Notes: generated by a model from the sequence alone, not told the origin. A stretch of DNA of 64,000 bases from Acidimicrobiaceae bacterium (GCA_016722025.1 JADKGZ010000020.1:1-64000), one strand, 5' to 3'; positions 36,534-45,113 are shown, counted from the stretch's first letter. A program made the numbers and translations.

Positions 36534-37706
36534 ATGGGGAACTCGACGACGACGCGGGCCGAAATGGTGGGCCTGGTGCAGGCCATGGGCCCGGCCATGA
36601 AGCAGCGAGCAGTGAAGTACGACCTGGAGGCAAGCTTCCCGTTCGAGAACTTCGCCGACTTCGCAGCCAACGGGTTGATGGGGGTGTGCGTGCCTGCTCG
36701 CTACGGCGGCCTGGGGGCCAGCTACGCGGACTACGTGCGCGTGAGCGAGGAGATCGGTCGGCACTGCGGGGCGACGGGCCTCACGTTCAACATGCACAAC
36801 GCCACGATGCTGTGGTGCGGCGAGGTGAGCGACCTGCTCGACATGACACCCGAGCAACGTGAGCAGCACGAGATCACCCGCACCGAGATGTACCGCGGTG
36901 TCGTCGAGCGTGGCGACATCCACAGCCAGCCGTTCTCGGAGGGGCTGGCGGCGGGCGCCACTGCCGGTGTTGCCACCAAGGCTGTGCCCGTGGATGGAGG
37001 TTGGCTGGTCACCGGGCGCAAGATCTTTGCGTCGCTCTCCGGCGCGGCCACCTTCTACAACGTCACCTGCCAGGTGCCCGGCGAGGACATCATCCGTCTG
37101 CTGGGGGTGCCGAGCAATGGTGATGGCGTGCAGATCGTCGACGACTGGGATCCGTTGGGCATGCGCGGCACGGTGTCGCGCACGCTGTTGATGAACGACG
37201 TCTTCGTGCCGCACTCCAACGAGTGGATGCCGGCCGGGCTCTACAACCAGGCGGCGCTGCGCTACCCGTGGCTGTTCCTCTCGCTGTGCCCCAGCTACCT
37301 CGGCCTCACCGGTGGGGTCATCGACGCAACACGGCTGTACCTGCGCGGCGAGCTGCCGGGCCAGGTTGCCGGCTCGCGGCGCGACCACCCGATCAAGCAG
37401 GTCGGCTGGGCGCAGATGCAGCTCAAGCACCAGCAGTCGCGAGCAATGATGTATCGCGCCATCGACGAAGCAGTGCTCGACCCCACGCAGGACGAGCTGG
37501 TTCGTGGCTGGGCTGCCGCGATCACGGTGATGGAGCATGCAGCGGAGGTGGCCAGCCTGGCGATCAAGGTGTGCGGTGGCCAGTCGATGCAGAAGAACCT
37601 GCCGCTCGAGCGCCTGTACCGCGATTCGCGGTTGGGCAGCACGATGCTGCCGTGGAGCGCCGAGGTGTGCACCGAGCGCCTGGGCACGGCCGGGCTGTTC
37701 GACTGA
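36534..37706 (+). CDS. Acyl-CoA dehydrogenase family flavoprotein
   Basis: A 390-residue FAD enzyme. The N-terminal helical domain has FPFENFADFAANGLMGVCVP and RYGGLGASYADYVRVSEEIG. The middle beta domain has FSEGLAAGATAGVATKAVPV and GWLVTGRKIFASLSGAA, with DDWDPLGMRGTVSRTLLMNDV matching the family's substrate-loop signature. The C-terminal helices hold VCGGQSMQKNLPLERLYRDSR, with the usual GG and R..R FAD contacts. The usual catalytic Glu could not be placed by eye. ATG 36534 follows the operator. Similar proteins also act as flavin monooxygenases, so the exact reaction is open; context suggests catabolism of a ring compound or its CoA thioester. Confidence 0.85.
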   Translation: MGNSTTTRAEMVGLVQAMGPAMKQRAVKYDLEASFPFENFADFAANGLMGVCVPARYGGLGASYADYVRVSEEIGRHCGATGLTFNMHNATMLWCGEVSDLLDMTPEQREQHEITRTEMYRGVVERGDIHSQPFSEGLAAGATAGVATKAVPVDGGWLVTGRKIFASLSGAATFYNVTCQVPGEDIIRLLGVPSNGDGVQIVDDWDPLGMRGTVSRTLLMNDVFVPHSNEWMPAGLYNQAALRYPWLFLSLCPSYLGLTGGVIDATRLYLRGELPGQVAGSRRDHPIKQVGWAQMQLKHQQSRAMMYRAIDEAVLDPTQDELVRGWAAAITVMEHAAEVASLAIKVCGGQSMQKNLPLERLYRDSRLGSTMLPWSAEVCTERLGTAGLFD

Positions 37707-37741
37707 GTGAGCGCGGTGCGCAGCACTCGAGGCGTTCGCTG

Positions 37742-38410
37742 ATGGGCCGACCGGCCGCGTTGAGCCGTGAGCTGATCGTCGACGCGGCAGCGAACCTGGT
37801 GGCCGAGCACGGCGCGGAGGCGATGACTGCTCGCCGGCTCGGCGAGGCACTGGGTTGCGACCCGAGTGCGTTGTACCGCCACTACGCGAACATGGACGAC
37901 CTGCAGCGCGAGGTGGGCGATCGCTTCCTGGCGGCCGTGCACGTGGCGCCGCGCCGAGGCGAGAGCTGGGTGGCGGCGGTGCGTCGCATCTGCGTCGAGC
38001 TGCGCGCCGTGCAGCTGCACCAGCCGCGCCTGGCGGTGCTGGTGCGGGCGGCGCCCACGAGGCTCGCCAACGAGCTGCGCATCACCGAAGCGTTGCTGCG
38101 CGAGCTGCGGCGCGGTGGCTTCGACCCGGCTCAGGTGGCCGCCGCCTATCACTCGCTCATCGAGCTGACGGTGGGAGCGGCAGCGATCGATGCGACCATG
38201 GCCGCCGAGCCGGCGGCCGCTCGTCGGCGCGCGTATCGCGAGTGGCGCGCGCACTACGGCACGCTCGATCCGGCGGAGTTCCCCAACGCTGTGGCAGTCG
38301 CCGGGCACCTCTACGAGGGCTCGGCCGACGACCGCTTCGTCTTCGCACTCGACGCACTGCTGCTCGGCATCCGCGTCACGGCGCAGAACGGGGCTCCGTC
38401 CGTGCCGTGA
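37742..38410 (+). CDS. TetR-family transcriptional regulator
   Basis: A 222-residue repressor-type protein. The N-terminal helix-turn-helix is typical: LSRELIVDAAANLVAEHG, then MTARRLGEALGCDPSALYRHY at about residues 30-50. The C-terminal ligand domain is Ala/Arg-rich and helical, similar to TetR_C-type actinobacterial regulators. It starts 35 bp after the acyl-CoA dehydrogenase stop, so it is probably in the same transcript and would control itself and both divergent units through the repeat at 36484-36506. Confidence 0.88.
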   Translation: MGRPAALSRELIVDAAANLVAEHGAEAMTARRLGEALGCDPSALYRHYANMDDLQREVGDRFLAAVHVAPRRGESWVAAVRRICVELRAVQLHQPRLAVLVRAAPTRLANELRITEALLRELRRGGFDPAQVAAAYHSLIELTVGAAAIDATMAAEPAAARRRAYREWRAHYGTLDPAEFPNAVAVAGHLYEGSADDRFVFALDALLLGIRVTAQNGAPSVP

Positions 38411-38486
38411 CCCGGACGAGGCGATTCCTCGCGCGAATGTGCGGTGATTCAGTAGTGTCGACGGGGTCGAAGGTCGAGGAGGGGCT

Positions 38487-39571
38487 ATGTCGCAGAAGGT
38501 TCGTGGAGTGGTGGCGCGCAGCAAGGGCGCGCCGGTGACGATCGAGACGATCGTCATCCCCGACCCCGGCCCTGGTGAGGCTGTGGTGGCGGTGCAGGCA
38601 TGTGGTGTGTGCCACACCGACCTGCACTATCGCGAGGGTGGCATCAACGACGAGTTCCCGTTCCTGCTCGGCCACGAGGCCGCAGGCGTGGTGGAGTCAG
38701 TGGGCGAGGGCGTCACCAACGTGCAGCCCGGCGACTTCGTCATCCTCAACTGGCGGGCTGTGTGCGGCAACTGTCGCAGCTGCCTGCGCGGCCGCCCGTG
38801 GCTGTGCTTCAGCACCTTCAACGCCACTCAGAAGATGACGCTGGAAGACGGCACCGTGCTGTCGCCCGCGCTCGGCATCGGTGCTTTCGCCGACAAGACG
38901 TTGGTTGCGGCCGGGCAGTGCACGAAGGTCGATCCGTCGGTTCCCGCCACCACCGCCGGTCTGCTGGGCTGCGGAGTGATGGCCGGCATCGGTGCGGCCA
39001 TCAACACCGGCAACGTCGGCCGTGGCGACTCGGTCGCCGTGTTCGGCTGCGGTGGCGTCGGCGACGCGGCGATCGCCGGGGCGTTGTTGGCGGGCGCGAG
39101 CACCATCGTCGCTGTCGACATCGACGACCGGAAGCTGGAGTGGGGCGCCAGTTCGGCGCCACTCACACCTGCAACTCGAAGACCACCGACCCGGTGGAGT
39201 ACATCAAGTCGGTCACCGGCGGCAACGGCGCCGACGTGTGCATCGAGGCCATCGGCCACCCTGCCGTCTACAAGCAGGCGTTCGAAGCTCGCGACCTGGC
39301 CGGCACCGTCGTGCTGGTGGGCGTGCCGCGCCCCGACATGGTGCTGGAACTGCCGTTCATCGAGGTGTTCGGCCGTGGCGGGCAGCTGAAGTCGTCGTGG
39401 TACGGCGACTGCCTGCCGTCGCGCGATTTCCCGATGCTGGTCGCGCTGCACCAGCAGGGCCGGTTGCCGCTCGACAAGTTCGTCAGCGAGACCATCTCGC
39501 TCGATGCCGTCGAAGAGGCCTTCCACAAGATGGAGCGCGGCGAAGTGCTGCGATCCGTGGTCGTGCTGTGA
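38487..39571 (+). CDS. mscR: S-(hydroxymethyl)mycothiol dehydrogenase, one frameshift
   Basis: Zinc alcohol dehydrogenase family enzyme that oxidises the formaldehyde-mycothiol adduct with NAD. It is 361 residues after fixing one base near 39145, the usual MscR length. Catalytic zinc ligands are in ACGVCHTDLHYREGG (Cys 42) and LLGHEAAG (His 63, Glu 64). The structural zinc cysteines are in CGNCRSCLRGRPWLC, and the NAD loop is FGCGGVGDAA. The frame changes at DDRKLEW/RQFGATHTCNS and continues to HKMERGEVLRSVVVL. GAGGAGGGG precedes ATG 38487. The MBL-fold gene directly downstream repeats the mycobacterial mscR-Rv2260 order. It implies mycothiol as the cell thiol. Confidence 0.9.
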
Positions 39572-39581
39572 GCACCTTCCG

Positions 39582-40208
39582 ATGACCATCGAGCTGGTCA
39601 CCACCGACGGCATCTTCGCCCTCGACGGCGGTGAGTGGGAGGTCACCAACAACATCTGGCTCGTCGGCGACGACCGTGAAGTTGTGGTCTTCGACGCCGC
39701 CCACGACTACGAGACCATCGTCGGGGCCATCGATGGCCGCAGGGTGAAGGCCATCGTGCTCACGCACGGCCACAACGACCACATCAACGCCGCGGTGCCG
39801 CTGCGCGATGCGGTGGATGCGCCAATCCTGCTGCACGAGGCCGACCACATGCTGTGGAGCGTGGTGTGGCCGCACGACGAGCCCGACGGCGCCGTCGTGC
39901 CCGGCCAGCTGGTCACGGTGGCCGGCCACCAGCTGGGCATCCTGCACACACCCGGCCACTCGCCCGGGTGCTGCTGCTTCCACGATGTCGCCAGCGGCGT
40001 GGTGTTCAGCGGCGACACCCTCTTCTGCGGCGGCCCCGGGGCCACCGGGCGCAGCTACAGCGACGAGCCCACCATCCTGCGCAGCATCCGCGACCGGCTG
40101 CTGGCGATGCCCGATCACACCATCGTGCACACCGGCCACGGCGACAGCACCACCATCGGCGCCGAACGCGAGCGTGTGCTGGCCCGTGCCGCCGAGCTCG
40201 GCGTCTGA
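39582..40208 (+). CDS. MBL-fold hydrolase, partner of MscR
   Basis: A 208-residue metallo-beta-lactamase-fold hydrolase. The metal motif THGHNDH (about residues 63-69), GHSPGC (His about 126) and SGDTLF (Asp about 144) are present, with HTGHGDST at the end for the last ligand. It follows mscR by 10 bp. In mycobacteria the equivalent gene sits next to mscR; a role in hydrolysing the S-formylmycothiol product is a reasonable inference but not proven by sequence. Confidence 0.88.
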   Translation: MTIELVTTDGIFALDGGEWEVTNNIWLVGDDREVVVFDAAHDYETIVGAIDGRRVKAIVLTHGHNDHINAAVPLRDAVDAPILLHEADHMLWSVVWPHDEPDGAVVPGQLVTVAGHQLGILHTPGHSPGCCCFHDVASGVVFSGDTLFCGGPGATGRSYSDEPTILRSIRDRLLAMPDHTIVHTGHGDSTTIGAERERVLARAAELGV

Positions 40209-40270
40209 CCCGACCCAGAGCCCACCCCGCCCACCCCGCTTTTACGTACAGTCTGTCGGCCGCTGAGCTG

Positions 40271-40291
40271 GGGCTGTGAGCCCGGGGTTTT
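40271..40291 (+). terminator. Terminator-like hairpin after the mscR operon
   Basis: GGGCT (40271-40275) and AGCCC (40279-40283) pair around GTG, followed by GGGG and TTTT (40288-40291). It lies between the MBL gene and the converging LigD-like gene. The stem is only 5 bp, so support is moderate. Confidence 0.4.
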
Positions 40292-40324
40292 GACACAAGC
40301 ACGTGGTTCGGTGGCCCGGGGGTC

Positions 40325-41338
40325 TCAGTTCGGCTTTGGCTTCTTTGCTCTGCTGGGGGCCACGCGCGGGGGCTCGCCAGGCATCTTCGGGTAGACCGGC
40401 GGCCAGGGGGCGTCCTGCAGGCCGGCCGACTGGTCGGCGTGCACCATCTCCAGGAACGGGGCCATCGGCTGCGGATGGTCGTTCATCGCCGCCCACGCGT
40501 CGCCGTGGCGATCCACCCAGGCGGGCACGGTGGCGATCGTCATCTCGTGCGGTTGCAGGGTGTCGAGCAGTTCCCATGGGAACGGGAACGAGACCGGAGC
40601 GTGATCCAGCGCTCTCACCGACCAGGGGGCGAACACGGTCTTGTGCGGAGCGTTCTGGTTGAAGTCGATGAAGATGCGCTCGCCGCGCTCCTCCTTCCAC
40701 CAGGCGGCAGTGATCAAGTCAGGTCGTCGGCGCTCCAGCTCACGGGCAAGTGCCACCGCCGCGCTTCGAACGGCGTAGCTGTCGTGTGTGGGCTGCAAGC
40801 GCACGTAGACGTGGAGGCCGCGATTGCCCGAGGTCTTGATGTAGCCGGCGACGCCCAGGTCGTCGAGCAGACGCTTGGTCTCGTGCGCCGTCTCCTGCGC
40901 CATCGAGTACGTGGTCCCCGGCCCTGGGTCGAGGTCGATGCGCAACTCGTCGCACATGTCTTGGTTGCTGGCCCGCACAGGCCACGAGTGGAAGCCGAGG
41001 CAACCGAGGTTGACGGCCCACACCATGTGCGCCATGTCGGCGATCACCAGTGCCCGCGAGGGAGTGCCGTTGGGGGTGAGCACGGTGGTGGTCTGCAGCC
41101 ACTCGGGGGCGCCCTCGGGGATGCGCTTCTGGAAGAAGTTGCTGCCGTGGGCGCCGTTGGGAAAGCGCTGCAGCAGCACCGGTCGGTCGTGCATCTGGCG
41201 CATGACGGCGTCACCGACGGAGAGGTAGTACTCGATGAGGTCGAGCTTGGTGTCGCCCCGGGTCTGGAAGAAGACCTTGTCGGGGCTGGTGACCACGACG
41301 GTGTGCCCGGCCACCTGGAGCTCGACCCCTTCACTCAT
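40325..41338 (-). CDS. Stand-alone LigD-type primase-polymerase domain
   Basis: A 337-residue archaeo-eukaryotic-primase-like polymerase matching the PolDom of the NHEJ ligase LigD. The PDKVFF start, RFPNGAHGSNFFQKRIPEGA, the metal DxD in RIDLDPGPG (D135, D137), KTSGNRGLHVYVRL (third-metal/nucleotide region) and IFIDFNQNAPHKTVFAPWSVR are all family hallmarks. No ligase or nuclease domain is attached and no ku gene is adjacent, as in mycobacterial PolD1/D2, which make short RNA or DNA stretches in repair. ATG 41338 has TACGCT (41346-41351) 7 nt upstream; an upstream ATG at 41356 would lie across that hexamer. Confidence 0.9.
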   Translation of the reverse strand: MSEGVELQVAGHTVVVTSPDKVFFQTRGDTKLDLIEYYLSVGDAVMRQMHDRPVLLQRFPNGAHGSNFFQKRIPEGAPEWLQTTTVLTPNGTPSRALVIADMAHMVWAVNLGCLGFHSWPVRASNQDMCDELRIDLDPGPGTTYSMAQETAHETKRLLDDLGVAGYIKTSGNRGLHVYVRLQPTHDSYAVRSAAVALARELERRRPDLITAAWWKEERGERIFIDFNQNAPHKTVFAPWSVRALDHAPVSFPFPWELLDTLQPHEMTIATVPAWVDRHGDAWAAMNDHPQPMAPFLEMVHADQSAGLQDAPWPPVYPKMPGEPPRVAPSRAKKPKPN

Positions 41339-41451
41339 CCCGGCGAGCGTAGCCACCCGCGTCTGTGTGGTGCCGCCCGGATGCCGAGCGGGAGCGCACC
41401 GACGCGGGTTCGGGGCGTGGGCCGGCAGGGGGTGCGGCTACCGTCTCGGGC

Positions 41452-43263
41452 GTGGGGGAAGCGATGGACATCACGGCACCGATGCAGGGCACGATCGTCA
41501 CGATCGACGTGGTGGTCGGCCAGCAGGTGCGGGCGGGCCAGCAGGTGATGCTGATCGAGTCGATGAAGATGCACCACGCCATCGAGTCGGCGTCCGATGG
41601 GTCGATCGAAGCGCTGGTCGTGGCCGTGGGCGCGACCGTGATGGAGCACGCGGTCGTCGCCCGCCTCGCCCCCGGCGAGGTCTCCATCGCCGCTGCGGCC
41701 ACCGAGGCGGCGGAAGACCCGGCGCACATTCGTCCCGACCTGGCAGAGGTGGTCGCCCGCCACGCGATCGGGCTCGACGCGGCTCGGCCAGCGGCAGTCG
41801 GGAAGCGTCGCGCTGTTGGTCGTCGCACCGCTCGTGAGAACGTCGCCGACCTGGTGGACGATGGCTCGTTCGTCGAATACGGCCCTGTCGTCATCGCGCC
41901 GCAACGGCGCCGGCGAGCACTCGACGACCTGATCGCACGCACGCCCGCCGATGGCATGATCGGCGGCCTCGGCAAGGTGAACGGGCAGTCAATCGTCGCG
42001 ATGTCGTACGACTACACCGTGCTGGCCGGCACCCAGGGCGGGCAGAACCATCGCAAGAAGGACCGCCTCTTCGAGCTGGCCGAGTCGCTGCGGCTGCCGG
42101 TGGTGTTCTTCACCGAAGGCGGCGGCGGGCGCCCGGGCGACACCGACATGATGGGCGTCAGCGGCCTCGACTGCCTGGCGTTCATGTACTTCGCCGAGCT
42201 CAGTGGCCTGGTGCCGCTCGTGGGCATCAACGCCGGCTACTGCTTTGCCGGCAACGCGGCAATCCTCGGCTGTTGCGACGTGGTCATCGCCACCGCCGAC
42301 AGCAACATCGGAATGGGTGGCCCGGCGATGATCGAAGGCGGCGGCCTCGGCGTGTTCGACCCGCACGACATCGGCCCCATCGATGTGCAACGCGCCAACG
42401 GGGTGGTCGACATCGTGGTGCCCGACGAGGCCGCCGCCGTCGCTGCGGCCAAGCAGTACCTCGGGTACTTCCAGGGCGCTGCCGGCGAGTGGGCGTGCGC
42501 CGACCAGCGCGAGCTGCGCCACGTCATCCCCGAGGATCGCAAGCGCGGCTACGACGTGCACGCCGTCATCCAGTGCCTGTTCGACACCGGCAGCGTGCTG
42601 GAGCTGCGCCGCGACTTCGGGCTGGGCATGGTCACCGCGTTCGCACGTGTCGATGGCCGCCCGGTCGGTGTGGTCGCCAACAACCCTGGCCACCTCGCCG
42701 GCGCCATCGACAGCGACGGTGCCGACAAGGCCGCCCGCTTCCTGCAGCTGTGCGATGCGTTCGACATCCCCGTGGTCACGCTCGTCGACACGCCGGGGAT
42801 GATGGTGGGCCCCGAGATCGAGAAGACCGCGCTCGTTCGACACTGCAGCCGCCTGTTCGTGACCGGTGCGAACATCACCGTCCCACTCGTGGCCGTCGTG
42901 CTGCGCAAGAGCTACGGCCTGGGCGCGCAGGCGATGATGGGTGGCAGCACGAAGGCGCCGCACGCCACAGTGGCGTGGCCCACGGGCGAGTTCGGCGGCA
43001 TGGGCCTGGAGGGCGCGGTGCGCCTGGGCTACCGCAACGAGCTCGCCGCGATCGACGACCTCGAGGAGCGCGAGCGCGTCTTCCAGCAGATGGTCGACCG
43101 CATGTACGAGGTGGGCAAAGCGGTCAACGTCGCCAGCCACTACGAGATCGACGACGTCATCGACCCGGCCGACACCCGCCGCTGGATCAGCGCCATCCTG
43201 GAAGCCGCGCCCCCGGTGCCGGTGCGCCAGGGGAAGAAGCGACCCAACATCGACACCTGGTGA
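41452..43263 (+). CDS. Biotinyl-carboxyltransferase fusion (acyl-CoA carboxylase subunit)
   Basis: A 603-residue enzyme subunit. Residues 5-75 form a biotinyl domain with the lysine motif ESMKMHH (Lys 39). From about 115 comes a carboxyltransferase of the AccD/PccB/MccB type: GQSIVAMSYDYTVLAGTQGG, then VFFTEGGGGRPGD and AGYCFAGNAAILGCCDVVIA (first oxyanion region), RPVGVVANNPGHLAGAID, VTLVDTPGMMVGPE and LRKSYGLGAQAMMGG (second oxyanion region). The biotin domain is normally fused to biotin carboxylase instead; no biotin carboxylase is nearby. GTG 41452 is preferred over ATG 41464 because TACCGT lies 7 nt before it. Substrate acyl-CoA unknown. Confidence 0.87.
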   Translation: MGEAMDITAPMQGTIVTIDVVVGQQVRAGQQVMLIESMKMHHAIESASDGSIEALVVAVGATVMEHAVVARLAPGEVSIAAAATEAAEDPAHIRPDLAEVVARHAIGLDAARPAAVGKRRAVGRRTARENVADLVDDGSFVEYGPVVIAPQRRRRALDDLIARTPADGMIGGLGKVNGQSIVAMSYDYTVLAGTQGGQNHRKKDRLFELAESLRLPVVFFTEGGGGRPGDTDMMGVSGLDCLAFMYFAELSGLVPLVGINAGYCFAGNAAILGCCDVVIATADSNIGMGGPAMIEGGGLGVFDPHDIGPIDVQRANGVVDIVVPDEAAAVAAAKQYLGYFQGAAGEWACADQRELRHVIPEDRKRGYDVHAVIQCLFDTGSVLELRRDFGLGMVTAFARVDGRPVGVVANNPGHLAGAIDSDGADKAARFLQLCDAFDIPVVTLVDTPGMMVGPEIEKTALVRHCSRLFVTGANITVPLVAVVLRKSYGLGAQAMMGGSTKAPHATVAWPTGEFGGMGLEGAVRLGYRNELAAIDDLEERERVFQQMVDRMYEVGKAVNVASHYEIDDVIDPADTRRWISAILEAAPPVPVRQGKKRPNIDTW

Positions 43264-43287
43264 CGACGCCCTGCTAGGAAGGCACTC

Positions 43288-44391
43288 ATGCGCATCGACG
43301 AAGTAGAGCTCCGCATCGTCCATCTCCCGTACGTCTCGCCGTTCCGCACGTCGTTCGGCGAGGAGGTGGGCAAGCACGCCCTCATCGTCACCGTCCGCTC
43401 AGACGGTGTGGAGGGCTACGGCGAAGGCGTGATGGACCCGTTCCCCCACTACCGCGAGGAGTGCATCCCCGGCGCACTGCACCTGCTGCGTGGCGCGTTC
43501 GCCCCGGAGCTGATGTCGCGCGACGTGGCGCACCCGTCGGAGGTCACCGCTCGTTGGGTGGAGTGGCGCGGCAACCCGATGGCCAAGACCGCGCTGGAAC
43601 TGGCCGTGTGGGATTGCTTCGCCCGCCAGCAGGGCGTGCCACTGCGCACGCTGCTGGGTGGCGAGCGCACCGAGATTCCCGTGGGCGCCAGCCTGGGCAT
43701 GAACCCCATCCCGCAGACGGTCGCCAGCGTGGCTCGCCACGTCGAGCAGGGCTACCAGCGGGTGAAGTTGAAGATCGAGCCGGGTTGGGACGTCGACATG
43801 CTGGCCGCGGTGCGCGCCGACTTCCCCGACATCGAGCTCACCGTCGATGCCAACTCCGCGTACACGTTGGAGATGATGGATCTGCTGCATCAGATCGACG
43901 AGTTCGGCCTGCACTACATCGAGCAGCCGCTGCACTGGGACGACATGGTCGAGCACGCCCACCTCGCCACCTTGCTGCACACCGAGCTGTGCCTCGACGA
44001 GACGCTCACCTCGCCCGCGCGGGTGAAGGCCGCGCTCGACCTCAAGGCGTGCACGGTGGTCAACGTGAAGGTCGGCCGCGTCGGCGGGCTGCAGGCGGTG
44101 CGCGAGATCCACGACCTGTGCGTGGCCCGTGAGGTACCGATGTGGTGCGGTGGCATGCTGGAGACCGGAATCGGGCGGGCCCACAACATCCACCTGGCCA
44201 CCATGCCCGGTTTCGTGTTCCCCGGCGACACCGCCTCAGCCAGCCGCACCTACTCACGCGACATCACCGAGCAGCAGCTGGAGGCCACCAACGGCATCAT
44301 GCCCGTGCCCGCAGGGCCCGGCATCGGGGTCACGCTCGACCGCGCGTTCGTCGACCAGGTCACCGAGAGCGTCGAGGTCGTCAGGCGGTGA
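43288..44391 (+). CDS. Enolase-superfamily OSBS/N-succinylamino acid racemase-like protein
   Basis: A 367-residue muconate-lactonizing-subgroup enolase. The catalytic lysines are in VKLKIEP (K160, K162) and NVKVGRVGG (K261). Metal ligands are D187 (VDAN), E212 (IEQPL) and D237 (LDET). The GGMLETGIGRAHNIHLA stretch is typical of o-succinylbenzoate synthase/N-succinylamino acid racemase proteins. No menaquinone genes are nearby, and the next gene is a GNAT transferase overlapping by GTGA, which favours the racemase role (D- to L-amino acid conversion via N-succinyl forms) over MenC. ATG 43288 follows AGGAAGG. Confidence 0.87.
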   Translation: MRIDEVELRIVHLPYVSPFRTSFGEEVGKHALIVTVRSDGVEGYGEGVMDPFPHYREECIPGALHLLRGAFAPELMSRDVAHPSEVTARWVEWRGNPMAKTALELAVWDCFARQQGVPLRTLLGGERTEIPVGASLGMNPIPQTVASVARHVEQGYQRVKLKIEPGWDVDMLAAVRADFPDIELTVDANSAYTLEMMDLLHQIDEFGLHYIEQPLHWDDMVEHAHLATLLHTELCLDETLTSPARVKAALDLKACTVVNVKVGRVGGLQAVREIHDLCVAREVPMWCGGMLETGIGRAHNIHLATMPGFVFPGDTASASRTYSRDITEQQLEATNGIMPVPAGPGIGVTLDRAFVDQVTESVEVVRR

Positions 44392-45062
44392 GCGTCGAGC
44401 TCCGCGTGCTGCGCACGGCCGACGAGTTGGCGGTGATGCCCGAGTTCGAGGCGAAGATCTGGGGTGGGCAGGACGATCGCGTCTCGGTCAACATGCTGGT
44501 CGCGTGCATCGAGGAAGGCGGCGTGGCCATCGGTGCCTTCGACGGCGACCGGATGGTCGGTTCGCTGTTCGGCTTCCGCACCTTCGAGGCGAGGGTGCTG
44601 CACTCGCACTACATGGCGGTCGACGCCGAGTACCGCCGCAGCGGCCTCGGTGAGCAGCTCAAGCGGCGCCAGGCCGAGTGGTGCGTCGACAACGGGGTCA
44701 CGGCCATGCGGTGGACGTTCGACCCGCTGCAGCTCACCAACGCGCACCTCAACCTGAACAAGCTGGGCGCCTTCGGGGTCACGTATCACACCAACCACTA
44801 CGGCGCGCTGGGTGGCATCAACGGTTCGCTGCCCAGCGACCGGTTGACGGTGCAGTGGGAGCTCGAGCGCCCGCGCCCGGCCTTCGCCGAGACGTTCGTG
44901 CTCGATGTGCCGGCCGTGTCGCCGGAGCAGATCGCGGCATCAGCGCCGGAAGCACTGCACGCGCGGCTCGCCGTGCGCGACGCGATGGCGCCGCACCTGG
45001 CCGACGGTTGGAAGGTGATCGGCGTGGATCGCCACGAACGCACGTACACCCTGGGTCGATAG
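44388..45062 (+). CDS. GNAT N-acyltransferase coupled to the racemase
   Basis: A 224-residue acyltransferase. The GNAT core is SHYMAVDAEYRRSGLGEQLK (motif A, acyl-CoA pyrophosphate loop R-R-x-G-x-G) and FDPLQLTNAHLNLNKLGAFG, a stretch characteristic of the GNAT group found next to N-succinylamino acid racemases. In Geobacillus such an enzyme succinylates D-amino acids. GTG 44388 overlaps the racemase stop (GTGA), so both are made together. The deacylating M20 peptidase of the known pathway is not in this window. Confidence 0.85.
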   Translation: MSVELRVLRTADELAVMPEFEAKIWGGQDDRVSVNMLVACIEEGGVAIGAFDGDRMVGSLFGFRTFEARVLHSHYMAVDAEYRRSGLGEQLKRRQAEWCVDNGVTAMRWTFDPLQLTNAHLNLNKLGAFGVTYHTNHYGALGGINGSLPSDRLTVQWELERPRPAFAETFVLDVPAVSPEQIAASAPEALHARLAVRDAMAPHLADGWKVIGVDRHERTYTLGR

Positions 45063-45093
45063 CCCACCGACAGCCCACCGACAGCACACCGAC
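45061..45093. repeat. Three tandem 11-bp repeats
   Basis: AGCCCACCGAC twice, then AGCACACCGAC, directly after the GNAT stop codon (TAG shares the first bases). It lies in the gap before the converging dioxygenase gene. No hairpin potential is evident. Confidence 0.75.
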
Positions 45094-45113
45094 AGGGCCA
45101 CTGCCGGCGCGGA

